The notes under the pieces: generated by a model | Databases searched by the model: none | What the model was told of the DNA's origin: nothing | The model's input: only the letters and a program-made list of their open reading frames with translations | Shown: piece by piece, positions 37,917 through 46,454 of the stretch | How the letters are laid out: the number at the start of each line of letters is the position of its first letter | Numbering within the stretch: position 1 is the first letter of the stretch | Source: Xanthomonas campestris pv. badrii | GTDB lineage: Bacteria; Pseudomonadota; Gammaproteobacteria; Xanthomonadales; Xanthomonadaceae | Direction of reading: 5' to 3' | NCBI RefSeq assembly: GCF_012848175.1 | Contig: NZ_CP051651.1 | Location: 2,976,001 to 3,040,000 of the forward strand | DNA length: 64,000 bases | Program-made: the position numbers and the translations under genes

Positions 37917-40595
37917 ATGCACAGCCGCACCACGACGTTAGCACTCTGTATCACCGCCGCTCTGTACTGCTCCGGCTCTGCAATGGCTGCCGGACAAGAA
38001 CAACAGGCTCCTGCCGCCACGCCGTCGGCGACCACCGAACTGGACACCATCACCGTCACCGGCTACCGCGCGTCGCTGGAAAAGAGCCAGGCGGTCAAGC
38101 GCTCGGCCAACTCCATCGTCGATGCGATCAGCGCCGAAGACATCGGCAAGTTCCCGGACATCAATGCGGCCGAATCGCTGTCGCATCTGCCGGGCATCAG
38201 CGTCGACCGCCAGTTCGGCGAAGGCGAAAAGGTCAGCATCAACGGCACCGACCCGGCGTTGAACCGCGTGCTGCTCAACGGCCAGACCATCGCCTCGGGC
38301 GACTGGGGCGGCAATCCGACCGATACCAGCGGCCGTACCTTCAACTACACCTTGCTGTCGCCGGAAATCATCGGCCTGATGGAGGTCTACAAGACCCCGG
38401 AAGCGCGCATCGATGAAGGCTCGATCGGCGGCACCGTGATCGTGCACACCCGCAAGCCGCTGGACCTGCCCAAGAACACCATCCGCGGCTCGATCGGCTA
38501 CAACTACAACGACCGCTCCGAAGAAGGCAATCCGCGCGGCTCGGCGCTGTGGAGCTGGAAGAACGACGACGAAACCTTCGGCGCGTTGATCTCCGCCACG
38601 CATGACAAGCAGGACCTGGCACGCGCCGGTATCGAATACTTCGGCTATACCACCGGCGAAGGCATTCCGCCGACCGCGACCATCACCGGCGACGGCAGCG
38701 ATGTGGCTACCGCACGCGTGCCCGCCGGCATCAGCAGCGCGTTCTTCCAGCAGACCCGTGAGCGCAGTGGCCTGCAGGGCGCGTTGCAGTGGAAGCCCGA
38801 CGAGCAGAACGAGTTCAACCTGACCGGCCTGTACATCAAGGGCAAATACAACAACTTCAGCCAGGCGCGCTACGTGTGCCCGGCATGTAATGACGACCGC
38901 CAGAAAATCACCCAGGCAAACGTACAGAACGGCGTGGTGACCTCGGCCACCGTCGGCGATGGCGCCGCCGGTCAGCCGTATGCGCAGCTGGACGCGAATT
39001 ATCGCGAGAGCACCGTCACCACCAAGAGCCTGAACCTGCGTCACGACTGGTCCGGCGAAAAGTGGGTGTTCACCACTCAAGGTGGCTACACCGAGGCAAC
39101 CGGTGGCAAGGACCCCGAGTATCTGATGAAGTTCCTGATGCAGGACGGCGGGTACAACTACGCATTCGACGGCCGCAACACCTCGGTGAACTACGACAAC
39201 GGCGGCGCTTCCAACTGGGCATTGCCGGGCAACCCTGCAGGTCTTGCACCGGGCCAGGAAGGCAATATCCCGGGCACCACCACCGGCATCATGCAGGCCG
39301 GCGGCATCGCTTATCAGAAGAGCAAGGACGATGAGAAGTACTTCCAGTGGGACGCTTCGCGCGATCTGGAATGGGGCCCGTTCACCAAGCTGCAGTTCGG
39401 CTACAAGTACATCAACCACAATAACGGTGTGGACGCGCGCGGTAACCGCATCAACACCACCGACCCGGTATCGCTGACGCAGTTCAATCCGGGCACCACG
39501 CCGAGCAGCCTGTACGATGGTCTGGGCGCCAGCGGCGACCTGACCACCTGGCCGACCGCCAACCTTGGTGCCGTGCGCAGCTACCTGCTGTCGCAGCCGC
39601 AGGGCGCATACCGCACCGACTTCGGCGCCTCGTTCGATGTCAAGGAAATCACCCAGAACATCTACACGCAGTTGAACTTCGAGTCGGGCCAGTGGCGCGG
39701 TAATGTCGGCGTGCGTCTGGTCGAGACCACCGACAAATCGCAGTTCTGGCAGAGCAACGACGGCGGCACCAGCTTCCAGCGCGTTGCCGAGACCAACGAC
39801 TACCGCAAGGCGCTGCCGAGCTTCAACATCGCCTACGACATCACCGACGACGCCGTGCTGCGCTTCTCGGCGGCCAAGGTCATCGCACGTCCGCGCTACG
39901 CCGACCTGGCCGGTACCTTCACCATCAACAGCGGCACCGGCGATCTGACCGCCAACGGCGGCAACCCGGATCTGAAGCCGTACGAATCCACCAACTACGA
40001 TCTGGCTGCCGAGTGGTACTTCGCGCCGTCCAGCATGTTGTCCGGTGAGGTGTTCTATCGCGACATCAGCTCCTACATCGTCAGCGCCACGACTCCGCAG
40101 CAGCTGAACCCGGCACCGCCGGCCATTGCTGGCCTGTACCAGGTGACCACGCCGGTGAACGTGTCCGACGCCAAGGTCAAGGGCGTGGCGGTCAACTACC
40201 AGCAGACCTTCGGCCTTGGCTTTGGCTTGCAGGCCAACTACACGTTCGCCGAGTCCGACTCCAGCTCCGGTCTGAACCTGCCGTACCTGTCGCGCGACAC
40301 CTACAACGTGATCCCGTACTGGGAACACGGCGACTGGACCGTGCGTGTGAACTACAGCTACCGCTCCAAGTACTTCACCCAGATCGGCCGCCTGGAATCG
40401 CGTGACTTTGCCGATGCCTACAAGCAGCTGGATCTGAACGCGTCCTACCAGATCACCGACTACATGGGCATCACCGTCGGCGCGACCAACCTGCTGGATT
40501 CCACCTACCGGGTCTTCAGCAACACGCGCGATACCCCCACGGCGTTCTACAAGAACGGCCGCGGCTACCAGGCCCAGCTGAACTTCAAGTTCTGA
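37917..40595 (+). CDS. TonB-dependent receptor of the N-glycan utilisation locus
   Basis: 892 residues from ATG 37917: signal peptide (LALCITAALYCSGSAMA-AG), TonB box/plug start (LDTITVTGYRASLEKSQAVKRS), plug motifs (VDAISAEDIGKFPDINAAESLSHLPGISVDRQ, VLLNGQTIASGDWGG) and a barrel ending in RGYQAQLNFKF with terminal Phe. It belongs to the large group of Xanthomonas carbohydrate receptors beginning with the SLEKSQxVKR segment. Likely imports partially processed N-glycans or GlcNAc-containing oligosaccharides; it may be the gene called nixD in X. campestris, but I am not certain of the letter. Followed by a strong terminator. Confidence 0.9.
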   Translation: MHSRTTTLALCITAALYCSGSAMAAGQEQQAPAATPSATTELDTITVTGYRASLEKSQAVKRSANSIVDAISAEDIGKFPDINAAESLSHLPGISVDRQFGEGEKVSINGTDPALNRVLLNGQTIASGDWGGNPTDTSGRTFNYTLLSPEIIGLMEVYKTPEARIDEGSIGGTVIVHTRKPLDLPKNTIRGSIGYNYNDRSEEGNPRGSALWSWKNDDETFGALISATHDKQDLARAGIEYFGYTTGEGIPPTATITGDGSDVATARVPAGISSAFFQQTRERSGLQGALQWKPDEQNEFNLTGLYIKGKYNNFSQARYVCPACNDDRQKITQANVQNGVVTSATVGDGAAGQPYAQLDANYRESTVTTKSLNLRHDWSGEKWVFTTQGGYTEATGGKDPEYLMKFLMQDGGYNYAFDGRNTSVNYDNGGASNWALPGNPAGLAPGQEGNIPGTTTGIMQAGGIAYQKSKDDEKYFQWDASRDLEWGPFTKLQFGYKYINHNNGVDARGNRINTTDPVSLTQFNPGTTPSSLYDGLGASGDLTTWPTANLGAVRSYLLSQPQGAYRTDFGASFDVKEITQNIYTQLNFESGQWRGNVGVRLVETTDKSQFWQSNDGGTSFQRVAETNDYRKALPSFNIAYDITDDAVLRFSAAKVIARPRYADLAGTFTINSGTGDLTANGGNPDLKPYESTNYDLAAEWYFAPSSMLSGEVFYRDISSYIVSATTPQQLNPAPPAIAGLYQVTTPVNVSDAKVKGVAVNYQQTFGLGFGLQANYTFAESDSSSGLNLPYLSRDTYNVIPYWEHGDWTVRVNYSYRSKYFTQIGRLESRDFADAYKQLDLNASYQITDYMGITVGATNLLDSTYRVFSNTRDTPTAFYKNGRGYQAQLNFKF

Positions 40596-40604
40596 TGTAG
40601 CACT

Positions 40605-40642
40605 AGCGCGCCACCGACCCTCCACGGTGGCGCGCTTTTTTT
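40605..40642 (+). terminator. strong intrinsic terminator between receptor and nixE
   Basis: A 12-bp perfect stem AGCGCGCCACCG / CGGTGGCGCGCT followed by a T7 tract lies 10 nt after the receptor stop. It should uncouple or strongly attenuate expression of the glycosidase genes relative to the receptor. Confidence 0.9.
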
Positions 40643-40678
40643 GAGCGGTGCGTTGCATGCAGCGTACCGCTCGATGTT

Positions 40679-40695
40679 GTACCAGGGAGTGGTAC
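40679..40695. promoter_or_regulatory. palindrome upstream of nixE
   Basis: GTACCA-GGGAG-TGGTAC is a perfect inverted repeat, 37 nt past the terminator and 108 nt before the nixE ATG. It does not match the NagQ pattern; a GntR-type or other regulator could bind it. It suggests that nixE-L has its own regulated promoter. Confidence 0.5.
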
Positions 40696-40802
40696 TGGCC
40701 ACGCCCCTTCGCGATCGAGGGAGCATGGCCAGGCCCGCTTTTGCCATCCACGCACGGTTGCAGCATCGCCGGCGCGTCTTGCTCAACAGGAGTGCAGTTC
40801 CC

Positions 40803-42485
40803 ATGACGACCGATAGCCGCGTGTTTGCGGCTCCATCCCGCCGCCACGCCGGAGCTGCATCCAGAACGCGAATGCTCGCGCTCGGCCTGCTGCTCGCATT
40901 GCCTGCTGCCACGCTCAGCGCGCAATCGCCCACCGCACCGACCGCCACCACGCTCAGTCCCGAAGCCATCGACCAGCAGTGGCTCGATGCCACCGCCAAG
41001 TACGCGCCCGAACGCGAGCGCCTGGTGCGCGAGGCCGAAGCCGGCGCACGCAAGGGTCCGTTCCGCCCCGACTGGGCCGCGCTGAAGGCGTATCGATCGC
41101 CGGCGTGGTACGACAACGCCAAGTTCGGCATCTTCATCCATTGGGGCGTGTTCTCGGTGCCGGCGTTCGGCAGCGAGTGGTATTCGCGCAACATGTATCT
41201 GCAAGGTTCCAAGGAGTTCGCCCATCACGTGGCGACCTATGGCCCGCAGGCGACCAGTGGTTACAAGGATCTGATTCCCAAGTTCACCGCACCCAGGTTC
41301 GACCCCAATGGCTGGGCCAAGCTGTTCCGTGAGTCTGGCGCACGTTACGTGGTGCCGGTGGCCGAGCACCATGACGGATTTGCGCTGTACGACTCCAAGT
41401 TGTCGGACTGGACCGCGATGAAGATGGGGCCCAAGCGCGACCTGCTGGGCGAGCTGTCCACCGCCATCCGCGCACAAGGCCTGCACTTCGGCCTGTCCTC
41501 GCACCGCGCCGAGCACAACTGGTTCTTCGATGGCGGGCGCACCTTCGACTCCGACGTCAACGACCCGCGCTATGCGGCGCTGTACGGCCCGGCGCAGGTG
41601 CGGTTGCCGGGCAAGGACGACGCCGACGTGGCCAACGACTGGACGCCGGTTTCGCAGGCCTGGCTGGACGACTGGCTGGCGCGTACCACCGAGTTGATCG
41701 ATACCTATCAGCCGGACCTGATCTATTTCGATTGGTGGATTGCCCACCCCACCTTCCGGCGCAGCCTGCCGACGATGCTGGCGTATTACTACAACCAGGG
41801 CGCAGCGCGTACCGACGCCGACCGCGGCGTGGTGGTGAACTACAAGCTGGGCGCGTTTCCTGAAGGCGCCGGCACGCTGGATATCGAGCGCGGCCAGCTG
41901 ACCGGCATCCATCCCACGCATTGGCAGACCGATACCTCGGTGAGCAATGCATCGTGGGGTTACATCGAAAACGACACCTACAAGTCGCCCACCTTCATCA
42001 TCCACATGCTGGCCGACGTGGTGGCCAAGAACGGCAACCTGATGCTCAACATCGGCCCGCGTGCCGACGGCTCGATCCCCGACACCGAGCGCGGCATCCT
42101 GCTGGCGATCGGTCGTTGGCTCAAGACCAACGGCGGCGCGATCTACGACAGCACGCCGTGGCGCGTGTATGGCGAGGGCCCGACCGAAGTGGTGGGCGGC
42201 ACCTTCCAGGACGTCAAGACCAAGCCGTACACGGCAGAGGATTTCCGCTTCACCACCCGCGATGGCGCGTTGTATGCGATCGAGCTCGGCTGGCCGAGCA
42301 ATGGCGAAGCGGTGATCCGTTCACTCACACCCGCCGATGGCGTGCGCGGCGTGACCTTGCTGGCCAACGGCAAGAAGATTCCGTTCGAACAACGCGCCGA
42401 TGGCCTGCATCTGCGCCTTCCCGTAAAGCCGGTCGGCGAGAGCGCGTATGTGTTCCGCATCGACCTTTCTTCCCCCACTCCCTGA
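40803..42485 (+). CDS. nixE: alpha-L-fucosidase, GH29
   Basis: 560 residues from ATG 40803, signal peptide to about residue 40 (LSA-QS). GH29 pattern: WYDNAKFGIFIHWGVFSVPAFGSEWYSRNMY near 102-131, GARYVVPVAEHHDGFALYDS, and the nucleophile D310 in YQPDLIYFDWW. In X. campestris the first gene of the eight-enzyme cluster is nixE; it should remove the alpha-1,3-fucose of plant N-glycan cores. First of a run of eight glycosidase genes all on this strand; it ends 3 nt before the following nixF ATG. Confidence 0.92.
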   Translation: MTTDSRVFAAPSRRHAGAASRTRMLALGLLLALPAATLSAQSPTAPTATTLSPEAIDQQWLDATAKYAPERERLVREAEAGARKGPFRPDWAALKAYRSPAWYDNAKFGIFIHWGVFSVPAFGSEWYSRNMYLQGSKEFAHHVATYGPQATSGYKDLIPKFTAPRFDPNGWAKLFRESGARYVVPVAEHHDGFALYDSKLSDWTAMKMGPKRDLLGELSTAIRAQGLHFGLSSHRAEHNWFFDGGRTFDSDVNDPRYAALYGPAQVRLPGKDDADVANDWTPVSQAWLDDWLARTTELIDTYQPDLIYFDWWIAHPTFRRSLPTMLAYYYNQGAARTDADRGVVVNYKLGAFPEGAGTLDIERGQLTGIHPTHWQTDTSVSNASWGYIENDTYKSPTFIIHMLADVVAKNGNLMLNIGPRADGSIPDTERGILLAIGRWLKTNGGAIYDSTPWRVYGEGPTEVVGGTFQDVKTKPYTAEDFRFTTRDGALYAIELGWPSNGEAVIRSLTPADGVRGVTLLANGKKIPFEQRADGLHLRLPVKPVGESAYVFRIDLSSPTP

Positions 42486-42488
42486 CGG

Positions 42489-43556
42489 ATGTTGTCTTTC
42501 ATGAGTAAGCGATTGACCTGGATGTTGCTTGCGCTGGCACTGACCTGCGCCCCGGCCCTGGCCAAAAACCCCACGGCGTTGTTCTATCTGATGAACACGC
42601 AGAAATCGACCAACTCGTTCATTGCCAATGTCGACAAGATCGATGTGGTGGTGCCCACCTGGTACGGCGTGGATCAGAACGGCCTGGTCAACGGCACGCC
42701 CAATATGTACCTGTACGACATCGCCAAGCAGAAGAAGCTGCGGGTGATGCCGATCCTGTCGATGACCACCGGCCGCGACGGCTTCCACAAGCTGATGCAC
42801 GATGAAGCGGCCAAGAAGCGCATGATCGAATCGCTGCTGATCCACGGCAAGCAGCACAAGTACTACGGCTTCCAGTTCGACTTCGAGAACATCGCCTGGA
42901 CCGACCGCGATGCCTACACCTTGATGGTCAAGCAGACCGCCGATGCGCTGCACAAGGCCGGCTTCAAGATGTCGGTGGCGGTGGTGCCCAATGCACCGGG
43001 CCATGCCGAAGGCGGCCAGTTCTCCAAGTGGATGTGGGAATACTGGCGCGGCGCGTACGACCTGAAGGCGCTGGGCCAGGCCGCAGACCTGATCAGCATC
43101 ATGACCTACGACCAGCACACCCGCTGGACCACGCCCGGCCCGGTGGACGGCATGGTGTGGATGAAGAAGCACCTGGATTACGCGATCACCCAGGTACCGA
43201 AGGAAAAGCTGTCGCTGGGCATCGCCACTTACGGCTACCGCTGGTACACCGGCAACCCGGTGAAGGAAGACGGCACCGAGGCGTCGAATATTTCCGCGAC
43301 GTATATCGACGCCGACGAATCCTTCCCGCTGGCGATCGAACAGAACGCCACCGTGCAGTGGGATCCGGTGGAGCAGGAATCGTGGTTCTACTTCTACCGC
43401 GACGATATGCGCGAGTGGGTGTTCCGTCCGGATGCGCGCAGCTTCAAGGCACGCTACGACATGGCCAAGCAGTACGGTCTGGAAGGCTTCAGCTGCTGGG
43501 TGCTGGGTGCCGAAGATCCGAAAGTGTGGGACGAATTGCCGGTCGCGCAACGCTGA
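42489..43556 (+). CDS. nixF: endo-beta-N-acetylglucosaminidase-type protein, GH18
   Basis: 355 residues with a signal peptide (MSKRLTWMLLALALTCAPALA). The GH18 active-site motif is YYGFQFDFENI with catalytic glutamate E133 and D131 two before it; SIMTYDQH is the strand-6 motif and the barrel closes with GLEGFSCWVLGAEDPKVW. Length and sequence are chitinase-like but compact. Expected to cut the chitobiose core of N-glycans. Two in-frame ATGs (42489, 42501) are possible; the second gives the better signal peptide. Confidence 0.9.
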   Translation: MLSFMSKRLTWMLLALALTCAPALAKNPTALFYLMNTQKSTNSFIANVDKIDVVVPTWYGVDQNGLVNGTPNMYLYDIAKQKKLRVMPILSMTTGRDGFHKLMHDEAAKKRMIESLLIHGKQHKYYGFQFDFENIAWTDRDAYTLMVKQTADALHKAGFKMSVAVVPNAPGHAEGGQFSKWMWEYWRGAYDLKALGQAADLISIMTYDQHTRWTTPGPVDGMVWMKKHLDYAITQVPKEKLSLGIATYGYRWYTGNPVKEDGTEASNISATYIDADESFPLAIEQNATVQWDPVEQESWFYFYRDDMREWVFRPDARSFKARYDMAKQYGLEGFSCWVLGAEDPKVWDELPVAQR

Positions 43557-43883
43557 CTCACACACCCGACTGGCGTAGCGCGTTGAAGCGTGCGCCAGTC
43601 CCTGCGTGAAGCGTGGCGGCTTTGTTACCGTGCGTTGTGCGATGCAAGAGCAGACCGCCATGTGCACCCGATGCGGCGAGGGATGCGGCATGCGCTCGAA
43701 ATCATCGATCGCCACTCGTACACTGCAAAGGGGCTGCCGCCATTGTCGCCACATGTGTGAGTCGCAGCGTGGCAGCGGCCAGGCATCGCTGGCGTGTGGC
43801 ACTGCACGATGCGTCTGCCCTACCCCGCTGCGTCGGTGTCTTGTCGCAGTGCCCCGCTCTCCGCCATATCGGGATGTGAATGC
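43557..43883. other. spacer nixF-nixG
   Basis: 327 nt containing a hairpin GACTGGCG / CGCCAGTC (43569-43600) just after the nixF stop, without a T-tract. The remainder is featureless. An alternative start of nixG at 44019 would lengthen the spacer to about 460 nt; the interval 43950-43990 has a short repeat GCCCTTATCGAG in two copies. Confidence 0.4.
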
Positions 43884-46433
43884 ATGATGGTCAACACCAG
43901 CCGGACTCCACACACACCATTGTCGAGAGTGCTGTGGCTGGACACGTCGCCATCGGGCACACCCTTATCGAGTACGCCCTTATCGAGCATGTCTGCATCG
44001 CGCACGCGGTCATTGGGCATGCTGTCAGCAGGCAGGCTGCCGTCGCGCCTGCTTGCGTTGTCGCTGGTCGCGCTGATGCTGGCCGGCTGCGGCAAACGCG
44101 AAGCCGGCACTGCACCGGCGGTGGCACGTGCAGGCGCCGTAGCGGCCGCACCATCGACCGATGCACCACTCCCCCTGATTCCAGCACCGGTCCAGGCGAC
44201 GCCTGCGGCCGGTCGTTTCACCATCGACACCGGCACCGTGATTTCGATCGAAGCCGGCGACGCCGATGCGCGGCGCAGTGCGGAGTATCTGGCCGGCCTG
44301 CTCAAGCGCACCCGCGGGCTGAGGTTGGAAGTGCGTGCCGAGGCCACGCCTTCGCCGGCCAGCATCCGCCTGGAACGTCACGCGCAGGCACCGGTGAGGC
44401 AGAAGGAAGGCTACAGCCTGGACGTGACTGCCAAAGGCATCCGCATCGCTGCGCGCGACGGTGCCGGGCTGTTCTATGGCGCAATCAGTGCCTGGCAGTT
44501 GATGACCCCGGATGCGCGCAAGGGCGCGGTGGCCGTGCCCGGCGTCAGTATTGTCGACTGGCCGCGCTTTGGCTGGCGCGGCCAGCATCTGGACGTGGCC
44601 CGCCACTTCCACGACGTGGACACCGTCAAGCATGTGCTCGATACGATGGCTCTGCACAAGCTCAACGTGCTGCATTGGCATCTGACCGACGACCAGGGTT
44701 GGCGCATCGAGATCAAGCGCTATCCCAAGCTCACCGAGGTCGGTGCCTGGCGCACTCCGCCGGGTGCCGGCAGACACGGCACGCCGGAGCGCTCCGGTGG
44801 TTTTTATACGCAGGAGCAAATCAGCGAAATCGTCGCGTATGCGGCGCGCCTGCACATCACCGTGCTGCCCGAGCTGGACATGCCCGGCCATGCGCAGGCA
44901 GCCGTTGCTGCCTATCCCGAAGAGGTGGGCGTGCCTGGCGTGCGCACCCAGGTGGGTGTGGACTGGGGCGTCAACCCGTATCTGTTCAACACCAGCGAGC
45001 GCAGCCTGAGCTTCATCACCAACGTGCTGGACGAAGTGCTGACCTTGTTCCCGTCCACTTATATCCACATCGGTGGCGATGAGGCGGTCAAGGATCAATG
45101 GGAAGCCTCGCCTGCGGTACGCGCGCAGATGCGCAAGCTGGGCGTCAAGGACGCGCATGCGATGCAAGGCTGGTTCAACGAACAACTGGCGCAGTATCTG
45201 ACCGCGCACGGCCGGCGCATGATCGGCTGGGACGAGATTCTGGAAGGCGGCGTGCCGGCCAGTGCGTCGGTGATGTCCTGGCGTGGCGTCGAAGGTGCCG
45301 TGACTGCAGCAAGGCAAGGCCACGATGTGGTGCTCGCGCCGGGCGACTGGCTGTATCTGGACAACCTGCAGACCAGCCGCAGCGACGAACCGAACGGTCG
45401 CTTGACCGTGTTGCCGTTGTCCAAGGTCTACGCCTTCGACCCGGTACCAGCCGAGCTCAGCGCCGATCAGGCCCGGCACGTGCTGGGCGCGCAGGGTGCG
45501 TTGTGGTCCGAATACATTCCCTCGCGCTGGCATGTGGACCACGCGCTGTTCCCGCGGTTGTCTGCGGTGGCGGAAGTGACCTGGTCGCCGCCGGCGGCAC
45601 GCAACTGGAACAGCTTTCTGGCACGCATGCCGGCACAGCTGCAGCGCTACAAGGCACTGGGCATCGATTACAGCGATGGCGCCTTCGCCGCCGATATCGC
45701 CCTGGAAACTGGCCCCAACCCGGTACTCGCCGGCGGCCCGGCCAAGGTGGCGCTGAGCACGCAGGCTGGGGCGGGCATGCTGCACTACACTACCGACGGC
45801 AGCGATCCCACGCCGGCATCGCCGCGCTACGAGGCGCCGTTTACGATCACCCTGCCGACCACGGTCAAGGCCACCGCATTCGCCGCCAACGGCGTGCCGC
45901 TTGCCGCCACGCGCAGCCGCACCTTCGACCGCGCCTCGCTGTTGCACGTGGACACGCAAGGCCTGCGCGATTGCGTGGCGCAGGGCGCGCTCGGCCTGCG
46001 CCTGCCGTTGTTGCCGGAAATGACCGGCGCCGACACGCCGGTCTACAACGTCGATCTGTTCCATGCCTGCCGGCTGTATCCGCAGGCACGGCTGGATGGC
46101 GTCGGTGCGATCCGCATCGAGGCCGCGCGCCTGCCCAACAACTTCGGTCTGGCGCATGAGCAATCCAAGGTAGTGCAGTACCCGGCCAGGACCCGCGGCG
46201 GCGAGCTGGAAGTGCGCCAGGGCTGCGACGGCGAACTGATCGCCAGCGTGCAGCTGCCCAGGAGCGACACCCTGGGCGAACAATTCACCCTGGAAACGCC
46301 GCTGCCCGCACGCACCGGCACCCACGATCTGTGCCTGCGCTTCACCGCGCCGATTCGCGGCCCGTTGTATGCCATCGGCGCCGTCCAACTGATTGAAACC
46401 ACCGCGCAGGCGCCCCCCGCCGCCACGCGCTGA
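43884..46433 (+). CDS. nixG: beta-hexosaminidase, GH20, lipoprotein
   Basis: The core shows the GH20b domain (FTIDTGTVISIEAGDADARRSAEYLAGLL) and catalytic barrel, with the acid pair D-E in IHIGGDEAVKDQW (codons 45078-45083) and FGWRGQHLDVARHFHDVDTVKHVLD. A C-terminal chitobiase-like Fn3 segment (MLHYTTDGSDPTPASPRYEAPFTI) follows. A lipobox LMLAGC indicates a lipid-anchored protein. The signal peptide is natural if translation starts at ATG 44019 (MLSAGRLPSRLLALSLVALMLAGC); the longer frame starts at 43884, so the true start is probably downstream. Removes terminal GlcNAc from N-glycan antennae. Confidence 0.88.
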   Translation: MMVNTSRTPHTPLSRVLWLDTSPSGTPLSSTPLSSMSASRTRSLGMLSAGRLPSRLLALSLVALMLAGCGKREAGTAPAVARAGAVAAAPSTDAPLPLIPAPVQATPAAGRFTIDTGTVISIEAGDADARRSAEYLAGLLKRTRGLRLEVRAEATPSPASIRLERHAQAPVRQKEGYSLDVTAKGIRIAARDGAGLFYGAISAWQLMTPDARKGAVAVPGVSIVDWPRFGWRGQHLDVARHFHDVDTVKHVLDTMALHKLNVLHWHLTDDQGWRIEIKRYPKLTEVGAWRTPPGAGRHGTPERSGGFYTQEQISEIVAYAARLHITVLPELDMPGHAQAAVAAYPEEVGVPGVRTQVGVDWGVNPYLFNTSERSLSFITNVLDEVLTLFPSTYIHIGGDEAVKDQWEASPAVRAQMRKLGVKDAHAMQGWFNEQLAQYLTAHGRRMIGWDEILEGGVPASASVMSWRGVEGAVTAARQGHDVVLAPGDWLYLDNLQTSRSDEPNGRLTVLPLSKVYAFDPVPAELSADQARHVLGAQGALWSEYIPSRWHVDHALFPRLSAVAEVTWSPPAARNWNSFLARMPAQLQRYKALGIDYSDGAFAADIALETGPNPVLAGGPAKVALSTQAGAGMLHYTTDGSDPTPASPRYEAPFTITLPTTVKATAFAANGVPLAATRSRTFDRASLLHVDTQGLRDCVAQGALGLRLPLLPEMTGADTPVYNVDLFHACRLYPQARLDGVGAIRIEAARLPNNFGLAHEQSKVVQYPARTRGGELEVRQGCDGELIASVQLPRSDTLGEQFTLETPLPARTGTHDLCLRFTAPIRGPLYAIGAVQLIETTAQAPPAATR

Positions 46434-46454
46434 CCCATCCAAGGAGACTCACCC

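Noticed and set aside
37938..42005. A very long open frame (about 1355 codons) on the minus strand across the TonB receptor and nixE
   Set aside because: It is antisense to two genes with full family motifs and signal peptides. In high-GC DNA such mirror frames are common; it has no domain of its own.
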